Shown: positions 49,173 through 57,851 of the stretch, piece after piece | Layout of the letters: each line of letters starts with the position of its first letter | Position numbering within the stretch: position 1 is the stretch's first letter | Assembly: GCA_904380375.1 (NCBI GenBank) | Contig: CAJFID010000003.1 | Coordinates: 1-64,000 of the forward strand | Direction: 5' to 3' | DNA length: 64,000 nt | Source: Avimonas intestinalis | GTDB lineage: Bacteria; Bacillota; Clostridia; Oscillospirales; Acutalibacteraceae | Made by a program: the position numbers and the translations under genes | Notes under the pieces: model-generated | The model's database searches: none | Told to the model about the DNA's origin: nothing | The model's input: only the letters and a program-made list of their open reading frames with translations

Positions 49173-50489
49173 ATGCGGCTTGCGGTTTCGGACCGGGTCG
49201 CCGGGCTCTCCAAGATATGGAGCGATGCAAAATACAATTTTGCCTACTGGCACACCCGGCAGGGGCTGGATTGGGACAAAGCTTATCTGGAATTCCTGGA
49301 GATGGTTATCCGGGAAGAGGATCCGCTGCGGTATTATGCCCTGCTGATGCGTTTTATCAACCTTCTGGGGAATGGGCACACCTACGTCACCATGCCGGAA
49401 ACGCTCCGCCCGGAATACGCCGTGCCCTTTTACACCACGTTTGTGGAGGGAAAGCACCGCCTGTCCGCCGTCCCGGAGCACTGCGCCGATCTGTTATATG
49501 CGGAGATCCAGGCCGTGGACGGGCTTTCCATTGACAACTATGTCGAGAAATATATCGCCCCCTATGTGTATTGCCGAAACCCCAAGGGACGGTTCTATTA
49601 CGGCGCGCTGGGCTATGTCATCGGCTGCTGCGGGGAGGGGGCTATACAGGTTGCGACGGACCAAGGCGTCCTGACGGTGGAAAAAGGCGCAGGCGGGAAG
49701 AACGAAAAAATGGCGGAGCATCCCGCCCGCTTTACCATAGGAGAAGCCGGAGAATGGGTGCGCGTTTGCCAATACGACGACCTGCTTTCTATCTATAAAA
49801 CCGGCGACAACCTCGCCGTCATCCGCATAGCGACCTTCGCGGACGGGGCTCTGCCCTCTCTTTTGTATCAGCATATCCCGGCCGTGCAGGACTGCCGCGG
49901 TTTTGTGCTGGACGTTACCGGGAACAGCGGCGGGAGCAGCTGCAACGCATCCGCCGCGGCGCAGCTCTTTTTTGAAGGCCCCTTTTCCGAGGGACGCATT
50001 TGGACACGGCAGCATCTTGCGGAGCCCCAAGCCTCGGGAAGCTACCGCGACCTCGCTACCCTGGACCGCAGCGCCCCCCGGGAAAACCGTATTTACGAGA
50101 CATGCAGGGGGATTTCCCTGATAGACGTGACGGAGCCGGCTCAATATCCCGGCTGCCCCGTCTTCCTCCCACAGCCGGCGGTAGTTTTGGCCGACCGCCT
50201 GACGGCCAGTGCCGCCGAATCGTTTTTAATCAATATGAAGCATCGCGGGCGGGCAGTACTGGTCGGCGAGCGAAGCTATGGTTCCAACGGGATGCCGCTT
50301 TCCGGGCAATTGCCAGGGGGCGGGCGTTACGCAGTCTGCACACAGGTGTGCCTGGCGGAGGATGGGACTGTGTATGAAAACGTGGGAATCCCGCCGGACA
50401 AGGAGGTGGCCGTCACTATGCAGGATTACCGAAACGGGTATGACCGGATCCTGGCGGAAGGGCTGGAAACGCTCCGGAAGCTTTGCTGA
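49173..50489 (+). CDS. S41-family peptidase-like protein
   Basis: This 438-residue protein has the C-terminal processing peptidase / tricorn-core fold. Visible are LLGNGHTYVTMP (a family-typical loop), GFVLDVTGNSGGSSCNA, the nucleophile region LADRLTASAAESFLI and the catalytic-lysine region VLVGERSYGSNG, where the expected Lys is replaced (Arg or Ser at that position), so activity is doubtful. There is no signal peptide and no PDZ domain is evident. It is the first gene after the T-box and precedes alaS by 85 nt, so its expression probably responds to alanyl-tRNA. The physiological substrate is unknown. ATG 49173 has AAAGGACGG upstream. Confidence 0.82.
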   Translation: MRLAVSDRVAGLSKIWSDAKYNFAYWHTRQGLDWDKAYLEFLEMVIREEDPLRYYALLMRFINLLGNGHTYVTMPETLRPEYAVPFYTTFVEGKHRLSAVPEHCADLLYAEIQAVDGLSIDNYVEKYIAPYVYCRNPKGRFYYGALGYVIGCCGEGAIQVATDQGVLTVEKGAGGKNEKMAEHPARFTIGEAGEWVRVCQYDDLLSIYKTGDNLAVIRIATFADGALPSLLYQHIPAVQDCRGFVLDVTGNSGGSSCNASAAAQLFFEGPFSEGRIWTRQHLAEPQASGSYRDLATLDRSAPRENRIYETCRGISLIDVTEPAQYPGCPVFLPQPAVVLADRLTASAAESFLINMKHRGRAVLVGERSYGSNGMPLSGQLPGGGRYAVCTQVCLAEDGTVYENVGIPPDKEVAVTMQDYRNGYDRILAEGLETLRKLC

Positions 50490-50574
50490 CAGCGGCCCCT
50501 TTGTCGGAGGCCGAAATGAAACACAGCGCAGAATAGTACAGAATAGAAAACGAAACGAAAGGGACGGATGAACC

Positions 50575-53241
50575 ATGAAGTGGACGGGACTCAACGAACT
50601 GCGGGAGAAATACCTCTCCTTTTTTGAAAGCAAGGGGCACCTGCGGCTGCCGAGCTTTTCGCTCGTGCCGCAGAACGACAAATCCCTGCTGCTGATCAAC
50701 TCGGGCATGGCGCCGATGAAGAAGTATTTTACCGGCGAGGTGACCCCGCCCCGTAAGCGGGTCACCACCTGCCAGAAGTGCGTGCGCACTCCGGATATTG
50801 AGCGGGTGGGCAAAACCGCCCGCCATGGCACCTATTTTGAGATGCTGGGCAATTTCAGCTTCGGCGACTATTTCAAGCACGAGGCGACCGCCTGGGCGTG
50901 GGAGTTCTGCACTAAGGTGCTGGAGCTGCCGGCGGACCGCATCTGGATCAGCATCTACCAGGATGACGACGAGGCGTTCGCCATCTGGACCAAAGAGGTC
51001 GGCGTGCCGGCCGACCACATCGTCCGCCTGGGCAAGGAGGACAATTTCTGGGAGCATGGCAGCGGCCCCTGCGGCCCCTGCTCCGAGCTGTATTTTGACC
51101 GGGGCGAGAAGTACGGCTGCGGTTCGCCGACCTGCGGCGTGGGCTGCGACTGCGACCGGTACGTCGAGTTCTGGAACCTGGTGTTCACCCAGTTTGACAA
51201 CGACGGCAACGGGAATTACACCCCGCTGGACCACCCGAACATTGACACCGGCATGGGGTTGGAGCGCCTGGCCTGCATCATGCAGGGGGTAGACAACCTG
51301 TTTGAGGTGGATACCGTCCAGAATATCATGAAGCATGTCGGCCGTCTCGCCGGCGTGACCTACGGCCAAGACGAAAAAACCGACGTCTCCCTGCGGGTAG
51401 TGACCGACCACATCCGCTCCACCACCTTTATGATTGGGGACGGCGTTATGCCCTCCAACGAGGGGCGCGGCTACGTCGTGCGCCGCCTGCTCCGCCGCGC
51501 GGCGCGGCACGGCCGGCTGCTCGGCATCCATGAGCCCTTCCTGTACGAGGTCTGCGATACCGTCATTGCGGAGAACCGCGGCGCGTATCCGGAGCTGGAG
51601 GAGAAAAAGGCCTTCATTAAGAAGCTGATCCATGTCGAGGAGGAATCCTTCGGCAAAACCATCGACAGCGGCTTGGCCGTGCTTGACGAGATGCTGGCCG
51701 GCCTCCAGGGGGACACCCTTTCCGGCGCGGACGCGTTCAAGCTGTACGATACCTACGGCTTCCCGATTGACCTGACCAAGGACATCCTTGAGGAAAAGGG
51801 CGTCGCTGTGGACGAGGAGGAATTCGCCCGGCTGATGACCGAGCAGCGTGCCCGGGCCCGTGCCGCCCGCAAGAACGCGGGTGCCGACGCCTGGAAGAAC
51901 AACGCGGGGATCATGGCGGAGCTGGAGCCGGGACGCTTCGTGGGTTATGACACCCTCCGCTGCCCGGCCAAGGTAACGGCCATCATCCGGGACGACGAGC
52001 TGGTCGACGGCGTGTCCGAGGGGGAGGAAGCCGTGCTGGTGCTTGACACAACCCCCTTCTATGCGGAAAGCGGCGGCCAGGTCGGCGACATCGGCGCGAT
52101 TACCAGCGAGGGCTCTTCCTTTGACGTGCGGGATACCGTGAAGTCGGCGAACGGCGTGATCCTCCATACCGGCGGGCAGACGCGGGGGGAAATCCGCGTG
52201 GGCGACGTCGTGGTCGCCGCCGTAAACGAGGAGGAGCGCCGCGCCACCATGCGCAACCATACGGCCGCCCATCTGCTCCAGGCCGCCCTGCGGGAGGTAC
52301 TGGGCTCCCATGTCGAGCAGGCAGGCCAGCTGGTCAACGCCAAACGGATGCGGTTCGACTTTACCCATTTCTCCGCGCTCGCCCCGGAGGAACTGACCGC
52401 GGTAGAGGCCCTGGTTAACCAATGGGTGTTGGCGGCCCTTCCCGCGGATATCCGGGAGATGCCGATTGACGAGGCAAAAAAGCTGGGGGCCATGGCGCTG
52501 TTCGGGGAGAAGTACGGCGATATCGTCCGGGTTGTCCGGATGGGCAGCGCTGAGGACGGCACCTGCGTTTCTACCGAGCTTTGCGGCGGCACCCATGTGG
52601 ACAATACGGCTAAGCTCGGCTTGTTCCGGATCGTGTCGGAGAGCTCGGTCGCCGCGGGCGTGCGCCGGATTGAGGCCGTGACCGGTGCCAATGTATTGGA
52701 ACTGCTCAACGAGTACCGCGGCCTGTTGACGCAGGCGGCCGACGCGCTGCGGGTTGGCAATATTGATGAGGTGCCCCACCGCGCCGTTCAGCTTGCCGGC
52801 GAACTCAAGGATTCGCAGCGGGAGCTGCAGGCTTTGAAATCCAAAATGGCCGCCAGTAAAGTGGAAGGCCTGTTCGGCAGCGCGAAGGAGGTCGAAGGCA
52901 TCAAGGTGGTCGCTGCAGCCTTTACCGGCACCGGCAGCGACGCCGTGCGGGCCATGTGCGACCGCTGCCGGGACGCCAACATCCCGAACGTCGTGGCGGT
53001 GCTGGCTGGGATCCAGGAGGACGCCGGCTCGGTCTCCTTTGCCTGCTACTGCGGCCCCGAGGCGGTGGCCAAGGGCGCGCACGCGGGCAACATTGTGCGG
53101 GAGGTCGCCAAGCTCTGCGGCGGCAAAGGCGGCGGCCGCCCCGATTCCGCGATGGGCGGCGGCAAGGACCTCGGCAGGGTGGACGACGCGATTAATGCGG
53201 TCGACGAGATCCTTGCCTCGCTGCTGGCGGCCAAGAAATAA
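50575..53241 (+). CDS. alaS: Alanyl-tRNA synthetase
   Basis: AlaRS charges tRNA-Ala and edits mischarged Ser/Gly. The 888-residue protein starts MKWTGLNELREKYLSFFESK with the class II core (motif 1 SGMAPMKKYFTG, motif 2 TYFEMLGNFSFGDYFK, motif 3 GMGLERLA) and the editing domain with the zinc-site motifs HTAAHLLQAAL and CGGTHVDNTA. The C-terminal oligomerisation domain (C-Ala) ends with GGGRPDSAMGGG. Length is normal. GAAAGGGACGG precedes the ATG. It is the second gene of the T-box-controlled unit and is followed by a HIT protein gene. Confidence 0.97.
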   Translation: MKWTGLNELREKYLSFFESKGHLRLPSFSLVPQNDKSLLLINSGMAPMKKYFTGEVTPPRKRVTTCQKCVRTPDIERVGKTARHGTYFEMLGNFSFGDYFKHEATAWAWEFCTKVLELPADRIWISIYQDDDEAFAIWTKEVGVPADHIVRLGKEDNFWEHGSGPCGPCSELYFDRGEKYGCGSPTCGVGCDCDRYVEFWNLVFTQFDNDGNGNYTPLDHPNIDTGMGLERLACIMQGVDNLFEVDTVQNIMKHVGRLAGVTYGQDEKTDVSLRVVTDHIRSTTFMIGDGVMPSNEGRGYVVRRLLRRAARHGRLLGIHEPFLYEVCDTVIAENRGAYPELEEKKAFIKKLIHVEEESFGKTIDSGLAVLDEMLAGLQGDTLSGADAFKLYDTYGFPIDLTKDILEEKGVAVDEEEFARLMTEQRARARAARKNAGADAWKNNAGIMAELEPGRFVGYDTLRCPAKVTAIIRDDELVDGVSEGEEAVLVLDTTPFYAESGGQVGDIGAITSEGSSFDVRDTVKSANGVILHTGGQTRGEIRVGDVVVAAVNEEERRATMRNHTAAHLLQAALREVLGSHVEQAGQLVNAKRMRFDFTHFSALAPEELTAVEALVNQWVLAALPADIREMPIDEAKKLGAMALFGEKYGDIVRVVRMGSAEDGTCVSTELCGGTHVDNTAKLGLFRIVSESSVAAGVRRIEAVTGANVLELLNEYRGLLTQAADALRVGNIDEVPHRAVQLAGELKDSQRELQALKSKMAASKVEGLFGSAKEVEGIKVVAAAFTGTGSDAVRAMCDRCRDANIPNVVAVLAGIQEDAGSVSFACYCGPEAVAKGAHAGNIVREVAKLCGGKGGGRPDSAMGGGKDLGRVDDAINAVDEILASLLAAKK

Positions 53242-53338
53242 AAGGCAGCGGGCCTGGCTATACAGATGATTCCCTTTACAGTTGCCGTATCGTGGAAATA
53301 CCCGGCGGCAGCATCCTGCAAGAAAGGCGGAACGAACG

Positions 53339-53674
53339 ATGAGCGATTGTGTTTTCTGCAAAATCCTGGCGGGGGAGATCCCGTCCAAAAAGGCCTACGA
53401 GGATGAACAGGTGCTGGCGTTTTACGACATTGAGCCCAAAGCGCCGGTGCATATCCTGGTGATCCCCAAGCAGCATCTTTCGGGCGCGGCGGCGGTAACG
53501 GCCGAAAACAGCGCCGTCGTGGCCCATATCTTTGAGGTGATCGCCCGCTTGACCAAGGAGCTGGGGCTGGCCGATTACCGGGTGGTGACCAACAACGGCC
53601 CCGACGCGGGCCAGACGGTGCCCCATCTGCATTTCCATATCCTGGCCGGCGGAAAACTGGGAGGGATGGGCTGA
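53339..53674 (+). CDS. HIT-family nucleotide hydrolase/transferase
   Basis: This 111-residue Hint-type protein starts MSDCVFCKILAGEIPSKK, with the zinc-site CxxC at the N-terminus, and ends with the catalytic histidine triad VPHLHFHIL (HxHxH). Bacterial HIT proteins cleave nucleoside phosphoramidates and aminoacyl-adenylates, which fits the position directly downstream of alaS: it may clear alanyl-AMP formed by the synthetase. That link is inference from gene order. AAAGGCGG lies about 9 nt before the ATG at 53339; the frame is open to 53282. Confidence 0.92.
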   Translation: MSDCVFCKILAGEIPSKKAYEDEQVLAFYDIEPKAPVHILVIPKQHLSGAAAVTAENSAVVAHIFEVIARLTKELGLADYRVVTNNGPDAGQTVPHLHFHILAGGKLGGMG

Positions 53675-53730
53675 CCGTTCCTATCCGCTGCCTTGGCCCA
53701 ACCCAGATCGTGCGAAAGGACGATCCCTTC

Positions 53731-54627
53731 ATGACCTATATTATCCTTGACCTTGAGTGGAACGGCGCCTATACCCGCAAGGTCCACGGCTTTTTCAACG
53801 AGATCATTGAGATCGGCGCCGTAAAGATTGACGACCGGCTGCAGCAGGCGGATACCTTTCATGCGGTGATCCGGCCGGTAGTCAGCCGGAAGCTGTCCAC
53901 CCTGGTGCATGACCTTACCGGGATAGAACAGGAGGAGCTGGAGGACGGAGGTTCCTTTCCCCAGGCGGTTTCCCGGCTGCGTAAATGGATAGCCGACCCG
54001 GAGGCGGTCGTGATGACCTGGAGCACCACCGACCTGATGGTGCTGCTGGAGAATTGCCGCTATTTCCTAAAGGAAGAAAGGATCCCTTTTATGCAGTGGT
54101 ATTCCGACCTGCAGGCGTACTGCCAGGGCCGGCTGGATTACGGCACCGCTCAGCAGATGGGGCTGAGCAAGGCGTGCGAGATCCTCGGCATTCCGGAAGA
54201 AGGGATGGATCTGCATCGTGCGCTTGACGACAGCATCCTTGCCGGCCGTGTTTTTTCCCGCGTATTTGAGCGGGAATCCTTTGCCGAGTCGGTGCATGAG
54301 GCGGATGAGGAATTCTATGCCCGGCTGACCTTCAAAACCGTCATTGTCAGCGACATCAACGACGCCCATGTCAACCCGAGCGATCTCCAGTTCCATTGCC
54401 CGGAATGCGGCCGCCCTATGCGCCGCAAGGGGGATTGGAAGTTCCGTTCCCGCGCCTTCTGCGCGGAGTTTGCCTGCCGCGGCTGCGATAAAAAATACAC
54501 GGCCCGGGTGCAGGTCAAGCTGAAATACGACGGGCCGGTCACCAAGCGGAAGCTGGCCCCCAAAGCCGCGGAGCCTCCGCCGGAGGCGGCGGCAGAGCAA
54601 GCGCTCGCTCCGGCTCCCAAGGGCTGA
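53731..54627 (+). CDS. DEDDh 3'-5' exonuclease with C-terminal zinc ribbon
   Basis: This 298-residue protein starts MTYIILDLEWNGAYTRK (first acidic motif DxE) and has IIEIGAVKID and HRALDDSILAG (the H-x4-D final motif), the pattern of the epsilon/KapD-like exonuclease family. Between 215 and 265 it has a four-cysteine zinc ribbon (FHCPECGRPM and FACRGCDKK), then a proline/alanine-rich tail. Substrates of such enzymes are DNA or RNA; which one cannot be told. ATG 53731 is taken with AAAGGA at 10 nt, and GTG 53710 is possible. It follows the HIT gene closely and may be co-transcribed with alaS. Confidence 0.82.
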   Translation: MTYIILDLEWNGAYTRKVHGFFNEIIEIGAVKIDDRLQQADTFHAVIRPVVSRKLSTLVHDLTGIEQEELEDGGSFPQAVSRLRKWIADPEAVVMTWSTTDLMVLLENCRYFLKEERIPFMQWYSDLQAYCQGRLDYGTAQQMGLSKACEILGIPEEGMDLHRALDDSILAGRVFSRVFERESFAESVHEADEEFYARLTFKTVIVSDINDAHVNPSDLQFHCPECGRPMRRKGDWKFRSRAFCAEFACRGCDKKYTARVQVKLKYDGPVTKRKLAPKAAEPPPEAAAEQALAPAPKG

Positions 54628-54666
54628 AACGGCTGTATCCGCGTCCATACAAAGCTTGCAAAACCA

Positions 54667-54714
54667 AGCAAGGAAGCGGCCGCCCTGTTAAAGATGGGCG
54701 GCCGCTTCCTTGCT
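54667..54714. terminator. Bidirectional terminator after the exonuclease gene
   Basis: A perfect 19-bp stem (54667-54685 with 54696-54714) separates convergent genes. Confidence 0.8.
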
Positions 54715-54756
54715 GCTTTCTGCCGGATTGCCTTCGGAGCGGGGGAGAGTGCCGGC

Positions 54757-56133
54757 TTATTTCATCATCCGCTTTGCCAAGCGGTACTTGCCCCGGAAGG
54801 GCGGGTAGCGCAGGGGGATATCCAGCCGATTGGATTTTTTCACGATGCTCTTCGGATGGGAAAAGGTGTCAAACCCATATTTCCCGTGGTATTGTCCCAT
54901 CCCGCTTTCACCTACGCCGCCGAAGGGCAGGTTGGTGGAAACCAGATGCATCAGTGTATCGTTGACGCAGCCGCCGCCGAAGGAGATTTCTTGAAGAACG
55001 CGGTTTTCCACCGCGCGGTCGTTGGTGAACAGATAAAGCGCCAGCGGTTTGGGACGGCTGACCACTGCGTCAATGGCCTGGTCAAGCGAATCGTAGGGGA
55101 TCACTGGCAGGATCGGGCCGAAGATTTCCTCCTGCATGACGGGAGAGTCGAAATTTGCGTTGTCAAGCACCGTCGGCTCAATGCGGCGGGTGCCGCTGTC
55201 GTAGCCTCCCCCAATGTAAGCGTGCTGATCCTTCAGCAGACCCAAAAGGCGGTAAAAATGCTTTTCGTTGATGATGCAGGGATAATCCGGGTTGCTCAGC
55301 GGGGAAACGCCCCACAGCCGCTTGAGCTCCGCCCGCATGGCCTTGAGCAGGTCGTTTTGGATAGTCCGGTCAACCAGCACATAATCGGGCGCAACGCAGG
55401 TCTGCCCGCTGTTGACGGTTTTTCCCCAGAGGATACGTCGGGCCGCCAGGCGCAGATTGGCGCTTTTGTCAACAATCACAGGGCTCTTGCCTCCGAGCTC
55501 CAGCGTCACAGGGGTGAGATAGCGGGCGGCGGCCTGCATCACGATTTTGCCTACCGCAACGCTGCCAGTGAAAAAGATGGTGTCGAATTTCTGTTCAAGC
55601 AGGGCGGTGTTTTCTTCCCTTCCGCCTTCCACCACCGCGACGTATTCCTCAGGGAACAGCCCCCGCAGCAAAAGCGCGAGGACCTGCGACGTGTGGGGCG
55701 CATAGGCGGACGGCTTGACCACCGCGCAGTTGCCGGCTGCCATGGCGGCGATCAGGGGGTTTAAGGTAAGCTGGACCGGGTAATTCCAGGGCGACATGAT
55801 CAGCGCGACGCCATACGGCTCCGGCTGTACCCAGCCGCTCCCGGGGAAGTGCAGGATAGACAGGGGGACCTTGCGCGGCGCCGCCCATTTTTCAACGTGG
55901 CGGATGGCGGTGGTGAGTTCCTCGTGCACCATCCCCAGCTCGGTCGTATACGCCTCAAAGGCGGATTTATTGAGATCGGCCTTGAGGGCCAGCAGTAGTT
56001 CCGGTTCCCGCTCGGATAACGCGGCCTTCAGCCGGCAGAGCTGCCGGCGGCGGAACGCAGGGGAGAGCGTTTGCCCGGTGCGGAAATACGCATGTTGACT
56101 ATCCACTAGCTGCTGCAAATCCGAATATTTCAT
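54757..56133 (-). CDS. Aldehyde dehydrogenase, class 3-like
   Basis: This 458-residue NAD(P)-dependent enzyme without a presequence shows SPWNYPVQLTLNPLIAAMAA (cofactor region), FFTGSVAVGK, the general-base region VTLELGGKSPVIV with Glu, the nucleophile region NSGQTCVAPDY with Cys, and EEIFGPILPV. The short length and the sequence QMGQYHGKYGFDTFSHPKS near the end (here GMGQYHGKYGF) fit the class 3 (ALDH3/fatty-aldehyde) type. ATG 56133 has AAGGG about 12 nt upstream; an ATG at 56151 is too close to that site. The natural aldehyde is unknown. Confidence 0.92.
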   Translation of the reverse strand: MKYSDLQQLVDSQHAYFRTGQTLSPAFRRRQLCRLKAALSEREPELLLALKADLNKSAFEAYTTELGMVHEELTTAIRHVEKWAAPRKVPLSILHFPGSGWVQPEPYGVALIMSPWNYPVQLTLNPLIAAMAAGNCAVVKPSAYAPHTSQVLALLLRGLFPEEYVAVVEGGREENTALLEQKFDTIFFTGSVAVGKIVMQAAARYLTPVTLELGGKSPVIVDKSANLRLAARRILWGKTVNSGQTCVAPDYVLVDRTIQNDLLKAMRAELKRLWGVSPLSNPDYPCIINEKHFYRLLGLLKDQHAYIGGGYDSGTRRIEPTVLDNANFDSPVMQEEIFGPILPVIPYDSLDQAIDAVVSRPKPLALYLFTNDRAVENRVLQEISFGGGCVNDTLMHLVSTNLPFGGVGESGMGQYHGKYGFDTFSHPKSIVKKSNRLDIPLRYPPFRGKYRLAKRMMK

Positions 56134-56297
56134 CAAGGCACATCCCTTCAAAAAACAGGTTTCATTTTTGCGTCAAACGCTTTTTGACGGAGATCCGCTT
56201 GGCCTCCCGCCGCCTGGCTTGTCCAGCCGGAATTACCGTCCCCAAAACGATTTCCTCTCCCGCTAGCCTGTTTTGCCAGCAGGAAACGGGCATTCTT

Positions 56298-56306
56298 ATT
56301 ATACCA
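56298..56306 (-). promoter_or_regulatory. Extended -10 promoter of the aldehyde dehydrogenase gene
   Basis: On the minus strand TGG precedes TATAAT. No convincing -35 is present at the standard distance. Confidence 0.5.
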
Positions 56307-56381
56307 GCCTTCCGTCAAAAGAACACCAACAAATTGTAAACATTTGCAGGATGTCCCGCGGATCGCCGCAGTAAGACAGCG

Positions 56382-56410
56382 TTGCTTCCTCCGCCTCGCT
56401 ATGGTACACT
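56382..56410 (+). promoter_or_regulatory. Promoter of the P-loop kinase gene
   Basis: TTGCTT and TACACT are spaced by 17 nt, with TGG before the -10. Confidence 0.6.
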
Positions 56411-56443
56411 AAAGCCCAGATATGTCAACAGGGAGGCGTCTTT

Positions 56444-57010
56444 ATGTGCATGGGTATCCTGGTGTGCGGCCTTAATGGCAGCGGGAAAAGTACCTTGGGC
56501 CGAGCGCTGGCCGAAAGGCTGGGTTTCCATTTTATTGACAATGAGGACCTGTTTTTTTCAAAAGCCGACCCGCGGTATATGTTTGCCGCTCCGCGTTCCC
56601 ATAAGGAGGCAGAGGAGCTGTTGGCGAGGGAAGTCAAATCGTATCAACGCTTCGTTTTTGCCGCTGTGAAGGGCGATTACGGTGACAATATTATGCCGCT
56701 TTATCAATTCGCCGTCTTAATGACCGCCCCGAGGGAGTTGCGCCTACAGCGGGTGAAAAGCCGTTCCTTTGAACGGTTTGGCGATCGTATGCGACCGGGC
56801 GGGGATCTGTATGCGCCGGAGAAGGCGTTTTTTGATATGGTTGCCTCTAGAACGGAAGGCTATGTGGAGGAATGGGCTCAGTCGCTGCGGTGCCCTACCC
56901 TGCGGGTCAATGGCGCGGATCCTGTGAATGAAAATGTGAAGCGGATCCTGAACCGGATGCGCGAAGCGTGCCCTGCCGCTGTTCTTCCATGCCGAGCATT
57001 GGAAGGGTGA
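56444..57010 (+). CDS. P-loop nucleoside/small-molecule kinase-like ATPase
   Basis: This 188-residue protein has the P-loop ILVCGLNGSGKSTLGRALAE at the N-terminus, FIDNEDLFF in the position of the acceptor site, and a lid-like segment with RVKSRSFERFGDR. It resembles the AAA_33/shikimate-kinase-like ATPases that phosphorylate small molecules. The specific substrate is unknown. GGGAGG is 7 nt before ATG 56444; a second ATG two codons on is possible. It is a single gene, ended by a hairpin at 57030-57067. Confidence 0.78.
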   Translation: MCMGILVCGLNGSGKSTLGRALAERLGFHFIDNEDLFFSKADPRYMFAAPRSHKEAEELLAREVKSYQRFVFAAVKGDYGDNIMPLYQFAVLMTAPRELRLQRVKSRSFERFGDRMRPGGDLYAPEKAFFDMVASRTEGYVEEWAQSLRCPTLRVNGADPVNENVKRILNRMREACPAAVLPCRALEG

Positions 57011-57029
57011 GCAGCAGAGGGCTGCTGTG

Positions 57030-57067
57030 AAAAATGCCTGGACGGGTCCCCCCGTTCAGGCATTTTT
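57030..57067. terminator. Bidirectional terminator between convergent genes
   Basis: A 17-bp stem (57030-57046 with 57051-57067, one G-U) begins with five A residues and ends with five T residues. Confidence 0.85.
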
Positions 57068-57106
57068 CCGGTTAAGCGAACGGCATGGTTTTGAACTTGG
57101 TGCCGC

Positions 57107-57739
57107 CTAGTTCTTCCTTACAATGAGCCAAACATCCTCCCCGGAAAAACCGCACCGCCGGTACAGCTTTTCCGGCTGGGAGGGGTTGTCAGCCCGTCCG
57201 GAAACGGTGGCAAACCGCGCTTGCTTTTCCTTAATCCGGCAGAGCAGCTCCTTGACCAGCAGCGTCCCCACTCCTTGCCTCCGCCAAGCGGGAAGAACCT
57301 GTATCCATTCGAGCACCCCTTCCCGTGCTTCCCGGTCAAAGTCAGCAATTCCGCACCCGACCGCCGTATGCGTGCGGGTTTCATAGACGAAAATCCACAG
57401 ATCCTCACAATATGCCAGCATTTGCGTATAGGAAAGCATCTGCGCTTCATCCACGGATAGGTCGGGATAGGACGAGTTAATGATTTGGACGATCTGCGGG
57501 ATATCGGATAGTCCAGCCGTCTTTATGAAAAAGCCTTTCAGGGCCTCCCGCGGCGTATGGTCCAGATGGTGAATGAGCCGAAAGTAGGGTTCCGCGGCTT
57601 GTTCCGCCAGCAAAGAAGCGCTGTCGTTTGATTGATGGATGATTTTGATGTTTTCCGGGACAGGCCCCTGCTTGCTTTTCCAATAGGGAAGCGACAGGGC
57701 CCGGCAGGGATTTTGCAGGTATTCCCGCAGCGTTACCAT
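57107..57739 (-). CDS. GNAT family N-acetyltransferase with extended N-terminus
   Basis: The 210-residue protein has an N-terminal extension of about 75 residues (starting MVTLREYLQNPCRALSLPYW) followed by a GNAT domain: KTAGLSDIPQIVQIINSSYP, LEWIQVLPAWRRQGVGTLLV with the acetyl-CoA loop, and LYRRCGFSGEDVW. The extension pattern is known in uncharacterised Firmicute acetyltransferases. ATG 57739 follows AAGGTG at 6 nt; GTG 57760 is possible. Substrate is unknown. It lies downstream of the flotillin operon on the same strand, but the hairpin at 57795-57824 separates them. Confidence 0.82.
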   Translation of the reverse strand: MVTLREYLQNPCRALSLPYWKSKQGPVPENIKIIHQSNDSASLLAEQAAEPYFRLIHHLDHTPREALKGFFIKTAGLSDIPQIVQIINSSYPDLSVDEAQMLSYTQMLAYCEDLWIFVYETRTHTAVGCGIADFDREAREGVLEWIQVLPAWRRQGVGTLLVKELLCRIKEKQARFATVSGRADNPSQPEKLYRRCGFSGEDVWLIVRKN

Positions 57740-57794
57740 GATGCGCACCTTCTTGTCCACGGATCGTTCATTCCGAGTAGGGAAAAAGGGGAGA

Positions 57795-57824
57795 GGCGCT
57801 GCAAAATAGCAATTTTGCAGCGCC
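57795..57824 (-). terminator. Terminator of the flotillin operon
   Basis: A 13-bp stem (57795-57807 with 57812-57824) lies just after the flotillin stop on the minus strand and is followed there by CTCCCCTTTTTCCC. Confidence 0.8.
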
Positions 57825-57851
57825 CCGGAAAACTGTGCTTAGGTCGGGCGG

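Larger units (their letters stand above)
56134..56443. other. Divergent intergenic region
   Basis: It contains the minus-strand promoter at 56298-56306 and the plus-strand promoter at 56382-56410. The rest is without recognisable features. Confidence 0.5.

Noticed and set aside
50416..53388. Open frame of 990 residues antisense to alaS
   Set aside because: It mirrors alaS codons in GC-rich DNA, has no ribosome site and no recognisable domain.
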